From NCBI RefSeq assembly GCF_003385515.1, contig NZ_QNVT01000005.1, forward strand, positions 1-64,000: 64,000 nucleotides of DNA, in the 5' to 3' direction. Source of the DNA: Chryseobacterium pennae (GTDB taxonomy: Bacteria; Bacteroidota; Bacteroidia; Flavobacteriales; Weeksellaceae). The translations under genes were made by a program, and so were the position numbers. Positions 51,163 to 60,035 of this stretch are shown piece by piece. The notes under the pieces are model-generated. The model saw nothing but the letters and a program-made list of their open reading frames with translations, ran no database searches and was not told the DNA's origin. Positions within the stretch are counted from its first letter, which is position 1, and each line of letters begins with the position of its first letter.

Positions 51163-51396
51163 ATGACGTCTTTCTTTCTATTCTTAAGCAAAGTTTTCAA
51201 ATCGAGTTTCGCATTCTTTGATACTTTCGGAAATGTTTTAAACTGGATTTTATTTACAGTTTGCTGTGTATTATTCATTTACTGGTGTTACGTATTGGTT
51301 GTAACATTAGGTGGTGACAAAGATAAAGACTATTATTCTCCAACGGAAGGTAAGCACCCTTACTACGATCCGAATATCTACAAAAAAGAAGGTTAA
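51163..51396 (+). CDS. small membrane protein (DUF6341-like)
   Basis: A 77-aa protein with one or two membrane helices (VLNWILFTVCCVLFIYWCYV) and a C-terminal tail ending KHPYYDPNIYKKEG, as in the flavobacterial DUF6341 type. A -7 element TAAATTTG at 51127-51134 precedes it. It diverges from the DUF6427 gene, so the two may share regulation. Confidence 0.65.
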   Translation: MTSFFLFLSKVFKSSFAFFDTFGNVLNWILFTVCCVLFIYWCYVLVVTLGGDKDKDYYSPTEGKHPYYDPNIYKKEG

Positions 51397-51414
51397 TTAA
51401 TTGGTTATATAGTA

Positions 51415-51450
51415 AAAAACCGATCAAATAATTTATTTGATCGGTTTTTT
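51415..51450. terminator. bidirectional terminator
   Basis: A 17-bp nearly perfect hairpin around 51431, flanked by A and T tracts, separates the small membrane gene from the convergent stress-protein gene. Confidence 0.85.
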
Positions 51451-51478
51451 TATACTAACGATTAAAATTTTCTTTTAC

Positions 51479-51916
51479 TTAGTCGTGGATCGGAAGTACC
51501 AAAACCGGAACATTTGAACTTTTTGTGAGTCCTTTGGTAAGACTTCCTACAAATACATCATAGATTCCGCTTCTTCCATGTGATCCCATTACAATATAAT
51601 CTGCATTTTTTTCTTTGGCATATTCGAGGATAATATCTTTTGCCAGCCCTTGTTTTAAAAGGTGCTCACAATCGATATCATGGGCAATGATTCTTTGTTC
51701 TATTTTATTAAGCTGAACCAGCTCTTCCCTGATTTCGTTTGCTTCCACTTCCGGAAAATATTGAAATCCCATATCTCCAATGGCAAAGCCGATATCTGAT
51801 GGAGCAACATGGATCAGGTAAATTCTACCATTAAGTTGTTTTGCAAATTTTATGGCACCGTCCACCAATTGGTCAGTTTTGTCCCCAAAATCTACGGGTA
51901 AAATAATATTTATCAT
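51479..51916 (-). CDS. universal stress protein (UspA family)
   Basis: A 145-aa cytoplasmic protein. The start INIILPVDFGDKTDQLV and the end MGSHGRSGIYDVFVGSLTKG (the G-x2-G-x9-G-S nucleotide-binding motif) define the family, so ATP binding is likely. It is a single domain and a single gene. Confidence 0.92.
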   Translation of the reverse strand: MINIILPVDFGDKTDQLVDGAIKFAKQLNGRIYLIHVAPSDIGFAIGDMGFQYFPEVEANEIREELVQLNKIEQRIIAHDIDCEHLLKQGLAKDIILEYAKEKNADYIVMGSHGRSGIYDVFVGSLTKGLTKSSNVPVLVLPIHD

Positions 51917-52036
51917 AACCTTTCATTTTGTTATCTAAAGATATGAAAAATTTACCAAACTTTTATGTTAAATACTTATAATATTTAACATTGATGCATC
52001 TCACAGAGCTTATCCTTTAAAAAATATTGAACATTT

Positions 52037-54202
52037 TCAGGATGAGACTCCTTCTATTTTTTGGCAGCAATAAGGACAATAGATAAACAGCTTTTCCAAT
52101 TGACTGAAACAATTGCCACATAGGATTACTTTATCCACTACAGACTTTACAGAGGCTGTGGTCCGGACAGTGAAAATTTCCGGAATTTCTTTCAGAAAAC
52201 TGGATTCGTTTCCTTTTTCAGTGACAAGGAAGAGTTTGTCTTTTGCCCGTGTAATGGCAACATAAAACAATCTTCTTTCTTCTTCCATCAGGAGATCATA
52301 ATCGGCTTTTTTTATCACCTGATAGATTCTGTCTTCGAGCCAGATGTCAGGGAACCCTCCGCTACCTTCTGTTAATCCAATAATGAATACAACTTTTGCC
52401 TCAAGCCCTTTAGAGGCATGAATCGTTTTACCAGAAATCTTTTCATTTTTTAGTTTTCTGTCATACGGTAAAAACATATTATTTCTTCTGTAAAGAAACA
52501 GAATTTCATCATTACTGATCCCTTCATTCATGAGTTCCTTTACCCTGTTGAGGCAGAACTGTATATTTTCTTTTTCATTATTACCTGAATAGATTACAAT
52601 TTTATGTTCAGATTTTTTTGAAGCCTGAATGTCCTTGTCTACTTTAAACTTATTATGCTTAATTACCTCATTACTTGCTCCAACGATATTTTGTGTGCTT
52701 CTGTAATTCAGATTAAACTTGATGACCTCTGCATTTTTAAAATACTTTTCAAATTCAACGATATAGCTGAGGTTAGAGCCCTTAAATCCATAAATACTCT
52801 GCCAGTCATCACCAACACAGAACAACTGGGTATTATCTGTAAGCAGCAGCCTGATAAGTTCAATCTGTAAATTATCAACATCCTGAAATTCATCTACAAG
52901 AATATACTGGAGGGTATTTCTGTATTTATTTGCAATATCACTGTGATTCTTAAATAATGAAATACTGCGTGAAATTAGATCATTAAAGTCGAGATAAGAC
53001 TTATCTGTACAATAATTGTTATATTTTTTTACGATAGGAATTGTTAATTCATAAAAATGACGTACCCGCTCATGCTGATCCTGTTCTGCGTTTTCCAAAA
53101 CGGTATCAAGACCTATATTCTCTACCTTGATCATGTTTGTCACCCGAATGATTTGCCGTATAAAATCTTTCACATTTTCATGATAATGATTAAATTCTTC
53201 CCTGAAATTGACTGTGAAACTTTTGTTGTAGTCAGCAGGTAAGCGATTCTTCAAGAGCTTATCAAGTGTTTGATTAATGAGTGCAGAATCTGTTGTCATT
53301 GATTCCGGAGTTTTTGCATACAGGATATTTCCTATTTTGAATTGCTGCTCCTTAGCCTCCATAGGATAGCTTTTGTTGCTGACATGCTCAATGTATAAAT
53401 TGGCTGCAGGAATATAAAAATCAGGATTGAAGCTGAACTCTTTTACATTAATCTTTGGTTCGTATTCAAAGTTGATGTTATGACGATACAACCAATCCGA
53501 GATAGACTGTTCAGATTTAGAGGTAACTCTGGTACCGTTGAGGGTTGTGTAATATTTATTATCCCTGGGAATACGATCGTTTTCTTTTAAATGAATTTTA
53601 TCAATAAGGTAATCCAGAATATAACGTTTAAGTTTTAAAAGATATTCTACATCCTCACATTGCTCAATCAGGAGTTTATGGATGACTTCAAAAGCCGTTT
53701 CTGGTGCTTTATTTTTAATAAATTCTCCTTCTTCAGTATTCTCGTTTCCAATAATTTTAAACTTATTGTCAAACTCATTCACTCCATAATGACGGAGGGT
53801 ATTGTAACAAAAACTGTGAAACGTTTTGATGGTAAGTGCATCGATCCATTTGTATCTTTTCTGATATTCATTTCTGAAACGGTCCTTTTCAGACTTACTG
53901 AGGTTTTTATCACCGGATAATTTTTCATATTCACCACTTTCATCGGCAGAAATGATAAGCCTGTCGATCATTTCGTTGGTTGCATTCTTTGTAAAGGTGA
54001 CCGCAATGATGTTGGAAGGGCTTACTCCTTTTTCTTCAATCAGATAGATCAGTTTCTGCAGAAGGGTCTTGGTTTTACCAGAACCTGCTCCTGCAAGAAC
54101 CAGAAGGCGCTTACTGTTACTGATGACTGCATTCCGTTGTTGATCATTTAATCCCGATAAATCAGTTGTTGTTTCCATCAGCTTTCTGTATTTGATATTC
54201 AT
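52037..54202 (-). CDS. UvrD-family helicase with inserted nuclease-like segment
   Basis: A 721-aa DNA helicase. The ATPase core has AGAGSGKT (37-44), TFTKNATNEM, LDFNDLI, VDEFQDVDNLQ, GDDWQSIYGF and TIHASKGLEAKVVF; the last motif is AITRAKDKLF. An insertion at about 226-290 contains EQSISDWLYRHNINFEYEPK and then NPDFYIPAANLYIEH (D261, E272), which resembles a PD-(D/E)XK-type domain seen in helicase IV-like proteins. The C-terminus adds a zinc ribbon (CGNC and CPYC). The start could also be the ATG at 54178. A role in DNA repair is likely. Confidence 0.87.
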   Translation of the reverse strand: MNIKYRKLMETTTDLSGLNDQQRNAVISNSKRLLVLAGAGSGKTKTLLQKLIYLIEEKGVSPSNIIAVTFTKNATNEMIDRLIISADESGEYEKLSGDKNLSKSEKDRFRNEYQKRYKWIDALTIKTFHSFCYNTLRHYGVNEFDNKFKIIGNENTEEGEFIKNKAPETAFEVIHKLLIEQCEDVEYLLKLKRYILDYLIDKIHLKENDRIPRDNKYYTTLNGTRVTSKSEQSISDWLYRHNINFEYEPKINVKEFSFNPDFYIPAANLYIEHVSNKSYPMEAKEQQFKIGNILYAKTPESMTTDSALINQTLDKLLKNRLPADYNKSFTVNFREEFNHYHENVKDFIRQIIRVTNMIKVENIGLDTVLENAEQDQHERVRHFYELTIPIVKKYNNYCTDKSYLDFNDLISRSISLFKNHSDIANKYRNTLQYILVDEFQDVDNLQIELIRLLLTDNTQLFCVGDDWQSIYGFKGSNLSYIVEFEKYFKNAEVIKFNLNYRSTQNIVGASNEVIKHNKFKVDKDIQASKKSEHKIVIYSGNNEKENIQFCLNRVKELMNEGISNDEILFLYRRNNMFLPYDRKLKNEKISGKTIHASKGLEAKVVFIIGLTEGSGGFPDIWLEDRIYQVIKKADYDLLMEEERRLFYVAITRAKDKLFLVTEKGNESSFLKEIPEIFTVRTTASVKSVVDKVILCGNCFSQLEKLFIYCPYCCQKIEGVSS

Positions 54203-54556
54203 ATAGTAATCTTTCCCCGTTAGCTCTTATGGAATCTTTTCCCCTTTGGAAGCACACAGAAAGTAAACCAAGATTATTGGTGTATTATTTGAGATGAATC
54301 TGCAATACAATTTGATTTCATTTTGTATCAGACAGTTATCTCTTAAACTAAAATACAAAAAAATGTAAAATACAAAAAATATTAATTCTTTATTGTGGGA
54401 GTTAATATTTTTTCTGATAAGTATTCATGGTGCTTTAGTCCCAGTCCAACATTTAAAGTGTTGTATGAAAAAAGCCCCATTCAGGATTGAATGAGGCTGA
54501 TTCCAGAAAACTTTTCTGTACTGTATTTTAATATGGATTATTAATGATCCTTTGTT
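54203..54556. other. intergenic region
   Basis: AT-rich 354 bp with no gene. It contains the FAH-gene terminator (54473-54498, read on the minus strand) and must contain the promoter of the helicase gene. No further structure is seen. Confidence 0.4.
54473..54498 (-). terminator. terminator of the FAH gene
   Basis: On the minus strand an 11-bp stem with one C-A mismatch is followed by six T residues, about 60 bp after the FAH stop codon. Confidence 0.65.
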
Positions 54557-55162
54557 TTACAATATTCTGATATCAAGGATTTTTTCTTCACCAAGGTAAG
54601 CTTCCAGAATATCATTTTCATCTACTTTTCCAACTCCTTTCGGGGTCCCTGTGTAGATAAGGTCACCTACTCTTAAAGTAAAATATTGAGAGGCAAAAGC
54701 AATGATGTCATCAAAATGGAAGAGCATATCTTTTGTATTTCCATCCTGAACTTTGTCTTTATTTTTTAGCAATGAAAAAGAAAGATCATTGAGATTAAAA
54801 TTGTCTTTTTTGAAGAAGTTTCCTACTGCTGCGGAACCATCAAATCCTTTAGCAAGTTCCCAAGGAAGGCCTTTGGATTTTAATTCACTCTGAAGATCTC
54901 TGGCTGTAAAATCAATCCCTAAGCTCAATTCTTCATAATGTTTGTGAGCCGTTTCCTTCATAATGTATTTTCCTCCTTTAGATACTTTTATCACCACTTC
55001 AAGCTCATAGTGGATATCATTGGAGAATTCAGGGATATAAAAATCATTTCCCTTTAAAATGGCTGTATCCGGCTTCATGAAAATAACAGGATTCTCCGGA
55101 ATTTCGTTTCCTAATTCTTTAGCGTGTTCGCTGTAGTTTCTTCCAATGCAAATGATTTTCAT
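54557..55162 (-). CDS. fumarylacetoacetate hydrolase family protein
   Basis: A 201-aa enzyme of the FAH fold, which cleaves or decarboxylates acyl-pyruvates with Mg. Features are IGRNYSEHAKELGN, PVIFMKPDTAI, YELEVVIKVSKGGKYI (metal-binding Glu in the YELE block), IDFTARDLQ, and the C-terminal YTGTPKGVGKV. The small single-domain form is common in Bacteroidota; the substrate is uncertain (acylpyruvate hydrolase or oxaloacetate decarboxylase activity is typical). Confidence 0.88.
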   Translation of the reverse strand: MKIICIGRNYSEHAKELGNEIPENPVIFMKPDTAILKGNDFYIPEFSNDIHYELEVVIKVSKGGKYIMKETAHKHYEELSLGIDFTARDLQSELKSKGLPWELAKGFDGSAAVGNFFKKDNFNLNDLSFSLLKNKDKVQDGNTKDMLFHFDDIIAFASQYFTLRVGDLIYTGTPKGVGKVDENDILEAYLGEEKILDIRIL

Positions 55163-55239
55163 AATTCTTTATTTATTTCAGACTGCGTCATACAAGGAAC
55201 GAAGCAATCTTTTTATTAATGTAAATATTTATCTTGTAC

Positions 55240-55641
55240 TTATTCATGGGTAAATTCATTGCCACAATAATAACACACAAACTTATGGCTCGTCAGAAAA
55301 GAAATTCCGAAAAAGCTGGTCGCTCTGTCATCTCTGTAAATATGATTGGAGCCACATTTAGGACATACAAAATCAAATTCCGGGTTTTCAATAGTGTGTT
55401 CTACCTCCAATGAATATTGCTCATTGTCTTTATAGTCCTGAAGAACCTTACCTGCTTTTTCTAGATCTTCTTCAAAAACCTGAAGCTGGATTCCGCCTAC
55501 AGCCTGAGAAAGCAGCCAATCCGACTGGATAAGCTGTTCATTCGCAATGAAACTATTGATTCCGTTTTCAGCCAGAATCTGTTTGTCCCTGTTAGCTTCA
55601 AGGGCAGTTTCATAAAATTTAAAGCGAACCAGATCAGACAT
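55240..55641 (-). CDS. DUF2007-like protein with C-terminal zinc ribbon
   Basis: A 133-aa protein. Residues 1-70 (RFKFYETALEANRDKQILAE, then GIQLQVFEEDLEKAGKVL) match the DUF2007 'putative signal-transducing' domain, similar to a PII-like fold. The C-terminus has a zinc ribbon (CPKC and CYYC). It lies 3 bp upstream of nothing else in its operon but directly after the exonuclease gene with a 2-bp gap, so the two are co-transcribed. Confidence 0.82.
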   Translation of the reverse strand: MSDLVRFKFYETALEANRDKQILAENGINSFIANEQLIQSDWLLSQAVGGIQLQVFEEDLEKAGKVLQDYKDNEQYSLEVEHTIENPEFDFVCPKCGSNHIYRDDRATSFFGISFLTSHKFVCYYCGNEFTHE

Positions 55642-55643
55642 AT

Positions 55644-56408
55644 TTAAAATTTGCTTGAAAGTTGAATTTTTGTGAAAACTTTCTTGGTGTACAATGGAAA
55701 GTCAGCATTCTGCAGCCATCCGAAATATCCAAGATCCTTCTGGAAGACAGCTTTTACTCCCTGTCCCTTATATTTTCCGAAGTTGAAAACTTCTTCCTGT
55801 TTATCATTATAACCTATGAATCCTGCAAGATCGGCATTCTTATTATGGAATGTAAACTCGCTTAATGGCGCTATTTCATTTGGTATATCGTCATATTTTC
55901 CAACCTGAGCGTCCAAAACTTCAAAAGTAGCCCATACATCAGCTTCTGCAGAGTGGGCATTTTCTAAAGTTTTTCCACAATAGAACTGATAGGCAGCTCC
56001 AAGGTTTCTAGGTTCTTTTTTATGGAAAATAGTCTGTGCATCTACCAGTCTGAATTTGCTAAGGTCAAAATCCATTCCCACTCTTAGCAATTCTTCAGCT
56101 AGAAGAGGAACATCAAACCTGTTGGAATTGAATCCGCCAAGATCAGTGCCGGTAATCATTTCCATCACTTTAGAAGCAATGTCTCTGAATGTTGGAGCAT
56201 CTTTTACATCCTCATCATAGATTCCGTGAATCTCACTGCTTTCTTTTGGAATCAGCATTTCAGGATTCACACGCCATGTTTTGCTTTCTCTGGAAGCATC
56301 AGGATTTACTTTTAAAATACAGATTTCAACAATTCTGTCTTTTCCGATGTTGGTTCCTGTAGTTTCCAGGTCAAAAATACAAAGTGGTTTATGGAGTTTT
56401 AAGTTCAT
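55644..56408 (-). CDS. 3'-5' exonuclease, DnaQ/epsilon-like
   Basis: A 254-aa DEDD-type exonuclease. ExoI is IFDLETTGTNIGKDRIVEI, ExoII is LGGFNSNRFDVPLLAEEL, and ExoIII is AHSAEADVWATFEVL, with His and Asp in HSAEAD as in the DEDDh class. The start at 56408 (MNLKLHK) is an ATG, while the longer frame uses TTG. The C-terminal 70 residues (FNFGKYKGQGVKAVF) form a small extra domain of a type found in flavobacterial proteins. It may proofread or process DNA or RNA ends. Confidence 0.9.
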   Translation of the reverse strand: MNLKLHKPLCIFDLETTGTNIGKDRIVEICILKVNPDASRESKTWRVNPEMLIPKESSEIHGIYDEDVKDAPTFRDIASKVMEMITGTDLGGFNSNRFDVPLLAEELLRVGMDFDLSKFRLVDAQTIFHKKEPRNLGAAYQFYCGKTLENAHSAEADVWATFEVLDAQVGKYDDIPNEIAPLSEFTFHNKNADLAGFIGYNDKQEEVFNFGKYKGQGVKAVFQKDLGYFGWLQNADFPLYTKKVFTKIQLSSKF

Positions 56409-56465
56409 GTTAATCAATAATAATTTGAATATGTATTTATTTAAAAATAAAAGGTTGTTTGGCTT

Positions 56466-57179
56466 CTATTTTAATTGTCTTTGAAAAATAAGCGATACCA
56501 GTATATAATAGATGACCAGCATTGGAATTCCTACAATCTGGAAGATCACAAGAATCGCAATTCCACCCAGCAATAATACTACTTTTGGATAGTTGTCCTT
56601 TAGAGTTTTGGATTTAAACTTCATTGCCATCATTTTGATAGGACTGATCAGAAGCCATGAAGTAAGGAACGAAAGTATGATAAGCAGTAATGCATTGTCA
56701 AACAGGAAACTGAAAGTCCCGGTTTCTTTAAAAGCATAATACAAACCGAACAAGAGAACAGTATTGGTAGGTGTATTTAAACCTTTGAAATAATATCTCT
56801 GTTCCTCATCCAGATTGAAAATAGCAAGCCTTAAACAAGAGAAAACGGTTACTACTAATCCTATATATTTAATTTCAAAAGGAAAATGTATTCCAAGAAG
56901 TTCTGCTCCAAATGGTTCAAGAGCTTTATACATTGTTAATCCAGGAATAACCCCAAAACTCACCATATCGGCAAGAGAATCGAGTTGAAGTCCCAGGTTG
57001 GAATTTGATTTTACGGCTCTGGCTACAAATCCGTCAAAGAAATCGAAAATAGAGGAGAGGATAAGGCATATTGCCGTGGTTTGATAGTCTCCTAAAATAA
57101 GATGTATTGCACCCACACAGCCAGCAAACAGATTGGCCAGGGTCAAGGCGTTAGCCAGATTATTTTTTATAAAATCCAT
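56466..57179 (-). CDS. pssA: CDP-diacylglycerol-serine O-phosphatidyltransferase
   Basis: A 237-aa integral membrane enzyme that makes phosphatidylserine, the precursor of phosphatidylethanolamine. The CDP-alcohol phosphatidyltransferase signature D-x2-D-G-x2-A-R-x8-G-x3-D-x3-D is complete in FDFFDGFVARAV and LGLQLDSLADMVSFG (residues about 45-77). About seven membrane helices follow. The start codon lies 89 bp from the divergent LTA-synthase-like gene. Confidence 0.92.
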   Translation of the reverse strand: MDFIKNNLANALTLANLFAGCVGAIHLILGDYQTTAICLILSSIFDFFDGFVARAVKSNSNLGLQLDSLADMVSFGVIPGLTMYKALEPFGAELLGIHFPFEIKYIGLVVTVFSCLRLAIFNLDEEQRYYFKGLNTPTNTVLLFGLYYAFKETGTFSFLFDNALLLIILSFLTSWLLISPIKMMAMKFKSKTLKDNYPKVVLLLGGIAILVIFQIVGIPMLVIYYILVSLIFQRQLK

Positions 57180-57256
57180 AAGTACAAAATTACAGTTTTT
57201 AAAAATTCTAACTCAAAATAATATGCACTAAAAAACGCCATAAAGTGATTTTGATG

Positions 57257-57264
57257 TAAATTTG
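57257..57264 (+). promoter_or_regulatory. -7 element of a likely leaderless gene
   Basis: TAAATTTG ends 4 nt before the ATG at 57269, the same spacing as before the queD-like and the CxxCH genes. Confidence 0.5.
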
Positions 57265-57268
57265 CCCC

Positions 57269-59197
57269 ATGAAATTTTTAAAAGGATTTAGAAAACAGGA
57301 AGTTCTGGCACTGCTTTACAGAATTTTTTTAGCCTATGTTTTTTATCAGATCGCAAGACTTTTATTCTGGTACTTTAATAAAGACCTCATTAAGGTAGAC
57401 TCTGTTTCAGAGTATCTTAAACTGGCATATCATGGTACAGCCTTCGATACCACAGCTATTTTGTATGTGAATGCCTTATTTATACTGTTAAGTCTCCTTC
57501 CATTAGTCATCAATACAAAGAAAGGATTTCAGAAACTCCTTTTCTGGGTTTATTTTCTGACGAACGGAGTAGCATATGGAATGAATTTCGGGGATTTTAT
57601 TTATTATAAATTCTCCCAATCAAGGCTTACTTCAGCAGTATTTCAGGTAGCAGAGCATGAGTCTAATGTTTCTCAGACCCTGATGATTTCTGTTCAGCAA
57701 CATCCTTTTGTACTGATCTGGTTTATTGTTTTAATGGGACTTTGGGTTTTCCTTTATAAAAAAGTAAAAGTTGATGAAGTAAAACCTGTTAAGTTACTAC
57801 CTTATTTTTTATCCTCCATTGTTACTCTGTGTATTACTGCAGTTTTGGTGGTAGGCGGAATCAGAGGAGATTTCAAACACAGTACAAGACCGATCAATAT
57901 GGTGGATGCTACCCGTTTTGTAACCAATCCATTGCAGGGAAATCTGGTTCTTAACAGTACATTCTCTTTCTTCAGGACTTTAAATACTAATAATTTCAAG
58001 GAAGTTCACTTTGTGGATGAGAAGTATATTGAAGAAAATGTTCAGCCTTATAAACAATACGACAGAAAAGTAGAGAACCGTCCCAATATTGTTATTTTCA
58101 TTGTAGAATCTTTCGGTAGAGAGTACTCCGGAGCTTTTAATAAAGATAAAAATATTAAAGATTACGTTTCATATACTCCGTTTATGGACAGTCTGGCTAC
58201 ACAAAGCCTTATTTTCCCAAATACCTTTGCGAACGGAAGGCAATCCATCCATGGAATGAGCAGTGTGCTGGCCGGAATTCCGAGTCTTACGGATGCTTTT
58301 ACAGGTTCTCCATATTCTAACCAGAAAATTCAGTCTATTGTTTCTGTCTGCAATGATCTGGGATACGATACTTCATTTTATCATGGGGCACCTAATGGTT
58401 CTATGGGATTCCTGGGATTTGGAAATATCTTAGGTTTTAAGCATTATTTTGGGAAAACAGAATATAATCATGATGAAGATTTTGATGGAATGTGGGCGAT
58501 TTGGGATGAACCATTTCTTCAGTATTTTGCTAAAAATGTAGGAAAGAAACAACCTTTTATGACTACGGTATTTACGGCATCTTCTCACCATCCATTCAAA
58601 ATTCCGGAGAAGTATCAGGGAAAATTCAAAAAAGGTAAAATAGAAATGCATGAACCTATACAGTATACGGATTATGCGATTAAAAAATATTTTGAAACGG
58701 CTAAAAAAGAACCTTGGTTCCACAATACAATCTTTGTATTCACGGGAGATCATACCAATCAGATTTATTATCCGGAATATGAAAAAGCGATGAACCGTTT
58801 TGCTGTTCCGCTGGTTTTATATTCTCCAAATCCGGAATATCAACTGAAAGGAGAAAATCCGGAAATGGCGCAGCAAATAGACATTTATCCGACACTTGCA
58901 GATTTAATAGGCTATAATAAACCCATCAGAAGCTGGGGAAGAAGTCTGGTAAGTGATAAAAAATATCCAGGTATTGTGGTGAATTCAGATGGAAATAATG
59001 AACAATTTATGATTGGAAATTATATCTATCGTTTTGATGGCAAGGATATTGTGGGAGTATATGATAAAACAGACCTTGCTCTTGAAAAGAATCTGATTGG
59101 CCAGCTAAAAACACCTGAAGTAGAACAAGGAAAACAAACAGCAAAAGCGTGGTATCAGGATTATATGGACAGAGTGATTAATAGAAAGCTGAATTAG
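57269..59197 (+). CDS. LTA-synthase-like membrane sulfatase-fold protein
   Basis: A 642-aa protein. About five membrane helices fill residues 1-220, and a periplasmic alkaline-phosphatase/sulfatase domain (about 255-600) follows: NIVIFIVESFGREYSGAF, NTFANGRQSIHGMSSVLAG (catalytic Thr replaced by Ser, in RQSIHGMS), FTASSHHPF, FTGDHTNQIY and QIDIYPTLADLIGY. This is the lipoteichoic-acid synthase-like architecture, which in Gram-negatives transfers phosphoglycerol or phosphoethanolamine to envelope molecules. The exact acceptor is unknown. Confidence 0.88.
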   Translation: MKFLKGFRKQEVLALLYRIFLAYVFYQIARLLFWYFNKDLIKVDSVSEYLKLAYHGTAFDTTAILYVNALFILLSLLPLVINTKKGFQKLLFWVYFLTNGVAYGMNFGDFIYYKFSQSRLTSAVFQVAEHESNVSQTLMISVQQHPFVLIWFIVLMGLWVFLYKKVKVDEVKPVKLLPYFLSSIVTLCITAVLVVGGIRGDFKHSTRPINMVDATRFVTNPLQGNLVLNSTFSFFRTLNTNNFKEVHFVDEKYIEENVQPYKQYDRKVENRPNIVIFIVESFGREYSGAFNKDKNIKDYVSYTPFMDSLATQSLIFPNTFANGRQSIHGMSSVLAGIPSLTDAFTGSPYSNQKIQSIVSVCNDLGYDTSFYHGAPNGSMGFLGFGNILGFKHYFGKTEYNHDEDFDGMWAIWDEPFLQYFAKNVGKKQPFMTTVFTASSHHPFKIPEKYQGKFKKGKIEMHEPIQYTDYAIKKYFETAKKEPWFHNTIFVFTGDHTNQIYYPEYEKAMNRFAVPLVLYSPNPEYQLKGENPEMAQQIDIYPTLADLIGYNKPIRSWGRSLVSDKKYPGIVVNSDGNNEQFMIGNYIYRFDGKDIVGVYDKTDLALEKNLIGQLKTPEVEQGKQTAKAWYQDYMDRVINRKLN

Positions 59198-59321
59198 ATA
59201 AATTCATTTACCAGGTCTTTTATGCTTTGTATAATAAAAGTTTTTGTTCGTTAAGAATTAATTTATATTTTTATCAATACATAGAAAAGTATATTGTATT
59301 AAAATTAAAACTATAAGAAAT

Positions 59322-59741
59322 ATGAAAAAAATAATGTTAACATTCGCGCTTTCTTTATTTGGAGTGATGACATTCGCACAGATAGAAGGAAAGTGGAAGA
59401 CGATAGACGATGAAACAAAACAGGCTAAATCTATTGTAGAGATTTTCAAGAAGTCAGACGGAAAGTATTACGGGAAAGTTTCTCAATTATTAATAAAACC
59501 TGCTGAGCCTAACTGTACCGCTTGTAAAGATGACAGAAAAGGAAAACCAATTGTAGGACTGGAAATCATCAGAGGATTGAAAAAAGAAGGTGATGAATTT
59601 ACAGGAGGTAATATCACAGACCCTAAAACGGGAAAAACTTACAAATGTACCATTACAAAGAGCGGAGATAAGCTTAATGTAAGAGGGTATTTAGGATTAT
59701 CATTATTAGGAAGAACCCAGGTTTGGGAGAAAGCTAATTAA
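59322..59741 (+). CDS. DUF2147 family exported protein
   Basis: A 139-aa small exported protein. The signal peptide ends in GVMTFAQ. The body has the DUF2147 pattern IEGKWKTIDDETKQAKSIVE, PNCTACKDDRKGKPIVGLEI, GNITDPKTGKTYKC and a final VRGYLGLSLLGRTQVW. It is a beta-barrel-like domain of unknown function found in many Bacteroidota and Proteobacteria. The two Cys of CTAC may be oxidised. Confidence 0.9.
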   Translation: MKKIMLTFALSLFGVMTFAQIEGKWKTIDDETKQAKSIVEIFKKSDGKYYGKVSQLLIKPAEPNCTACKDDRKGKPIVGLEIIRGLKKEGDEFTGGNITDPKTGKTYKCTITKSGDKLNVRGYLGLSLLGRTQVWEKAN

Positions 59742-59764
59742 TATAAGTTTAAATAGAATTTTAA

Positions 59765-59796
59765 AATGGCATTTCAGAAATGGAATGTCATTTTTT
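59765..59796 (+). terminator. terminator of the DUF2147 gene
   Basis: An 11-bp stem with two G-U pairs (59765-59775 with 59782-59792) is followed by T residues, 24 bp after the stop codon. The rest of the gap to pdhB holds the -7 element TATTTTTG at 60005-60012. Confidence 0.7.
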
Positions 59797-60035
59797 AGTA
59801 TACCCGGAAAAATCTCTTATCCCTGGAACGTTTTGAGATGAAGGTGTCGGGAATTATTAAAAATTAATTTCTAATTGTTCTCTCAGGCTTCAATAGCTTT
59901 CAGCGTCCTTCTTTTCAGAAATCTCTGAGTTTAAATTATTATTAATATTAAGAAACTTCCTTCAAATGAGATGCCTTTTTATTATGTGTATAATAAAAAA
60001 ACACTATTTTTGTAGTCTAAATTTTTCGAATAAAT

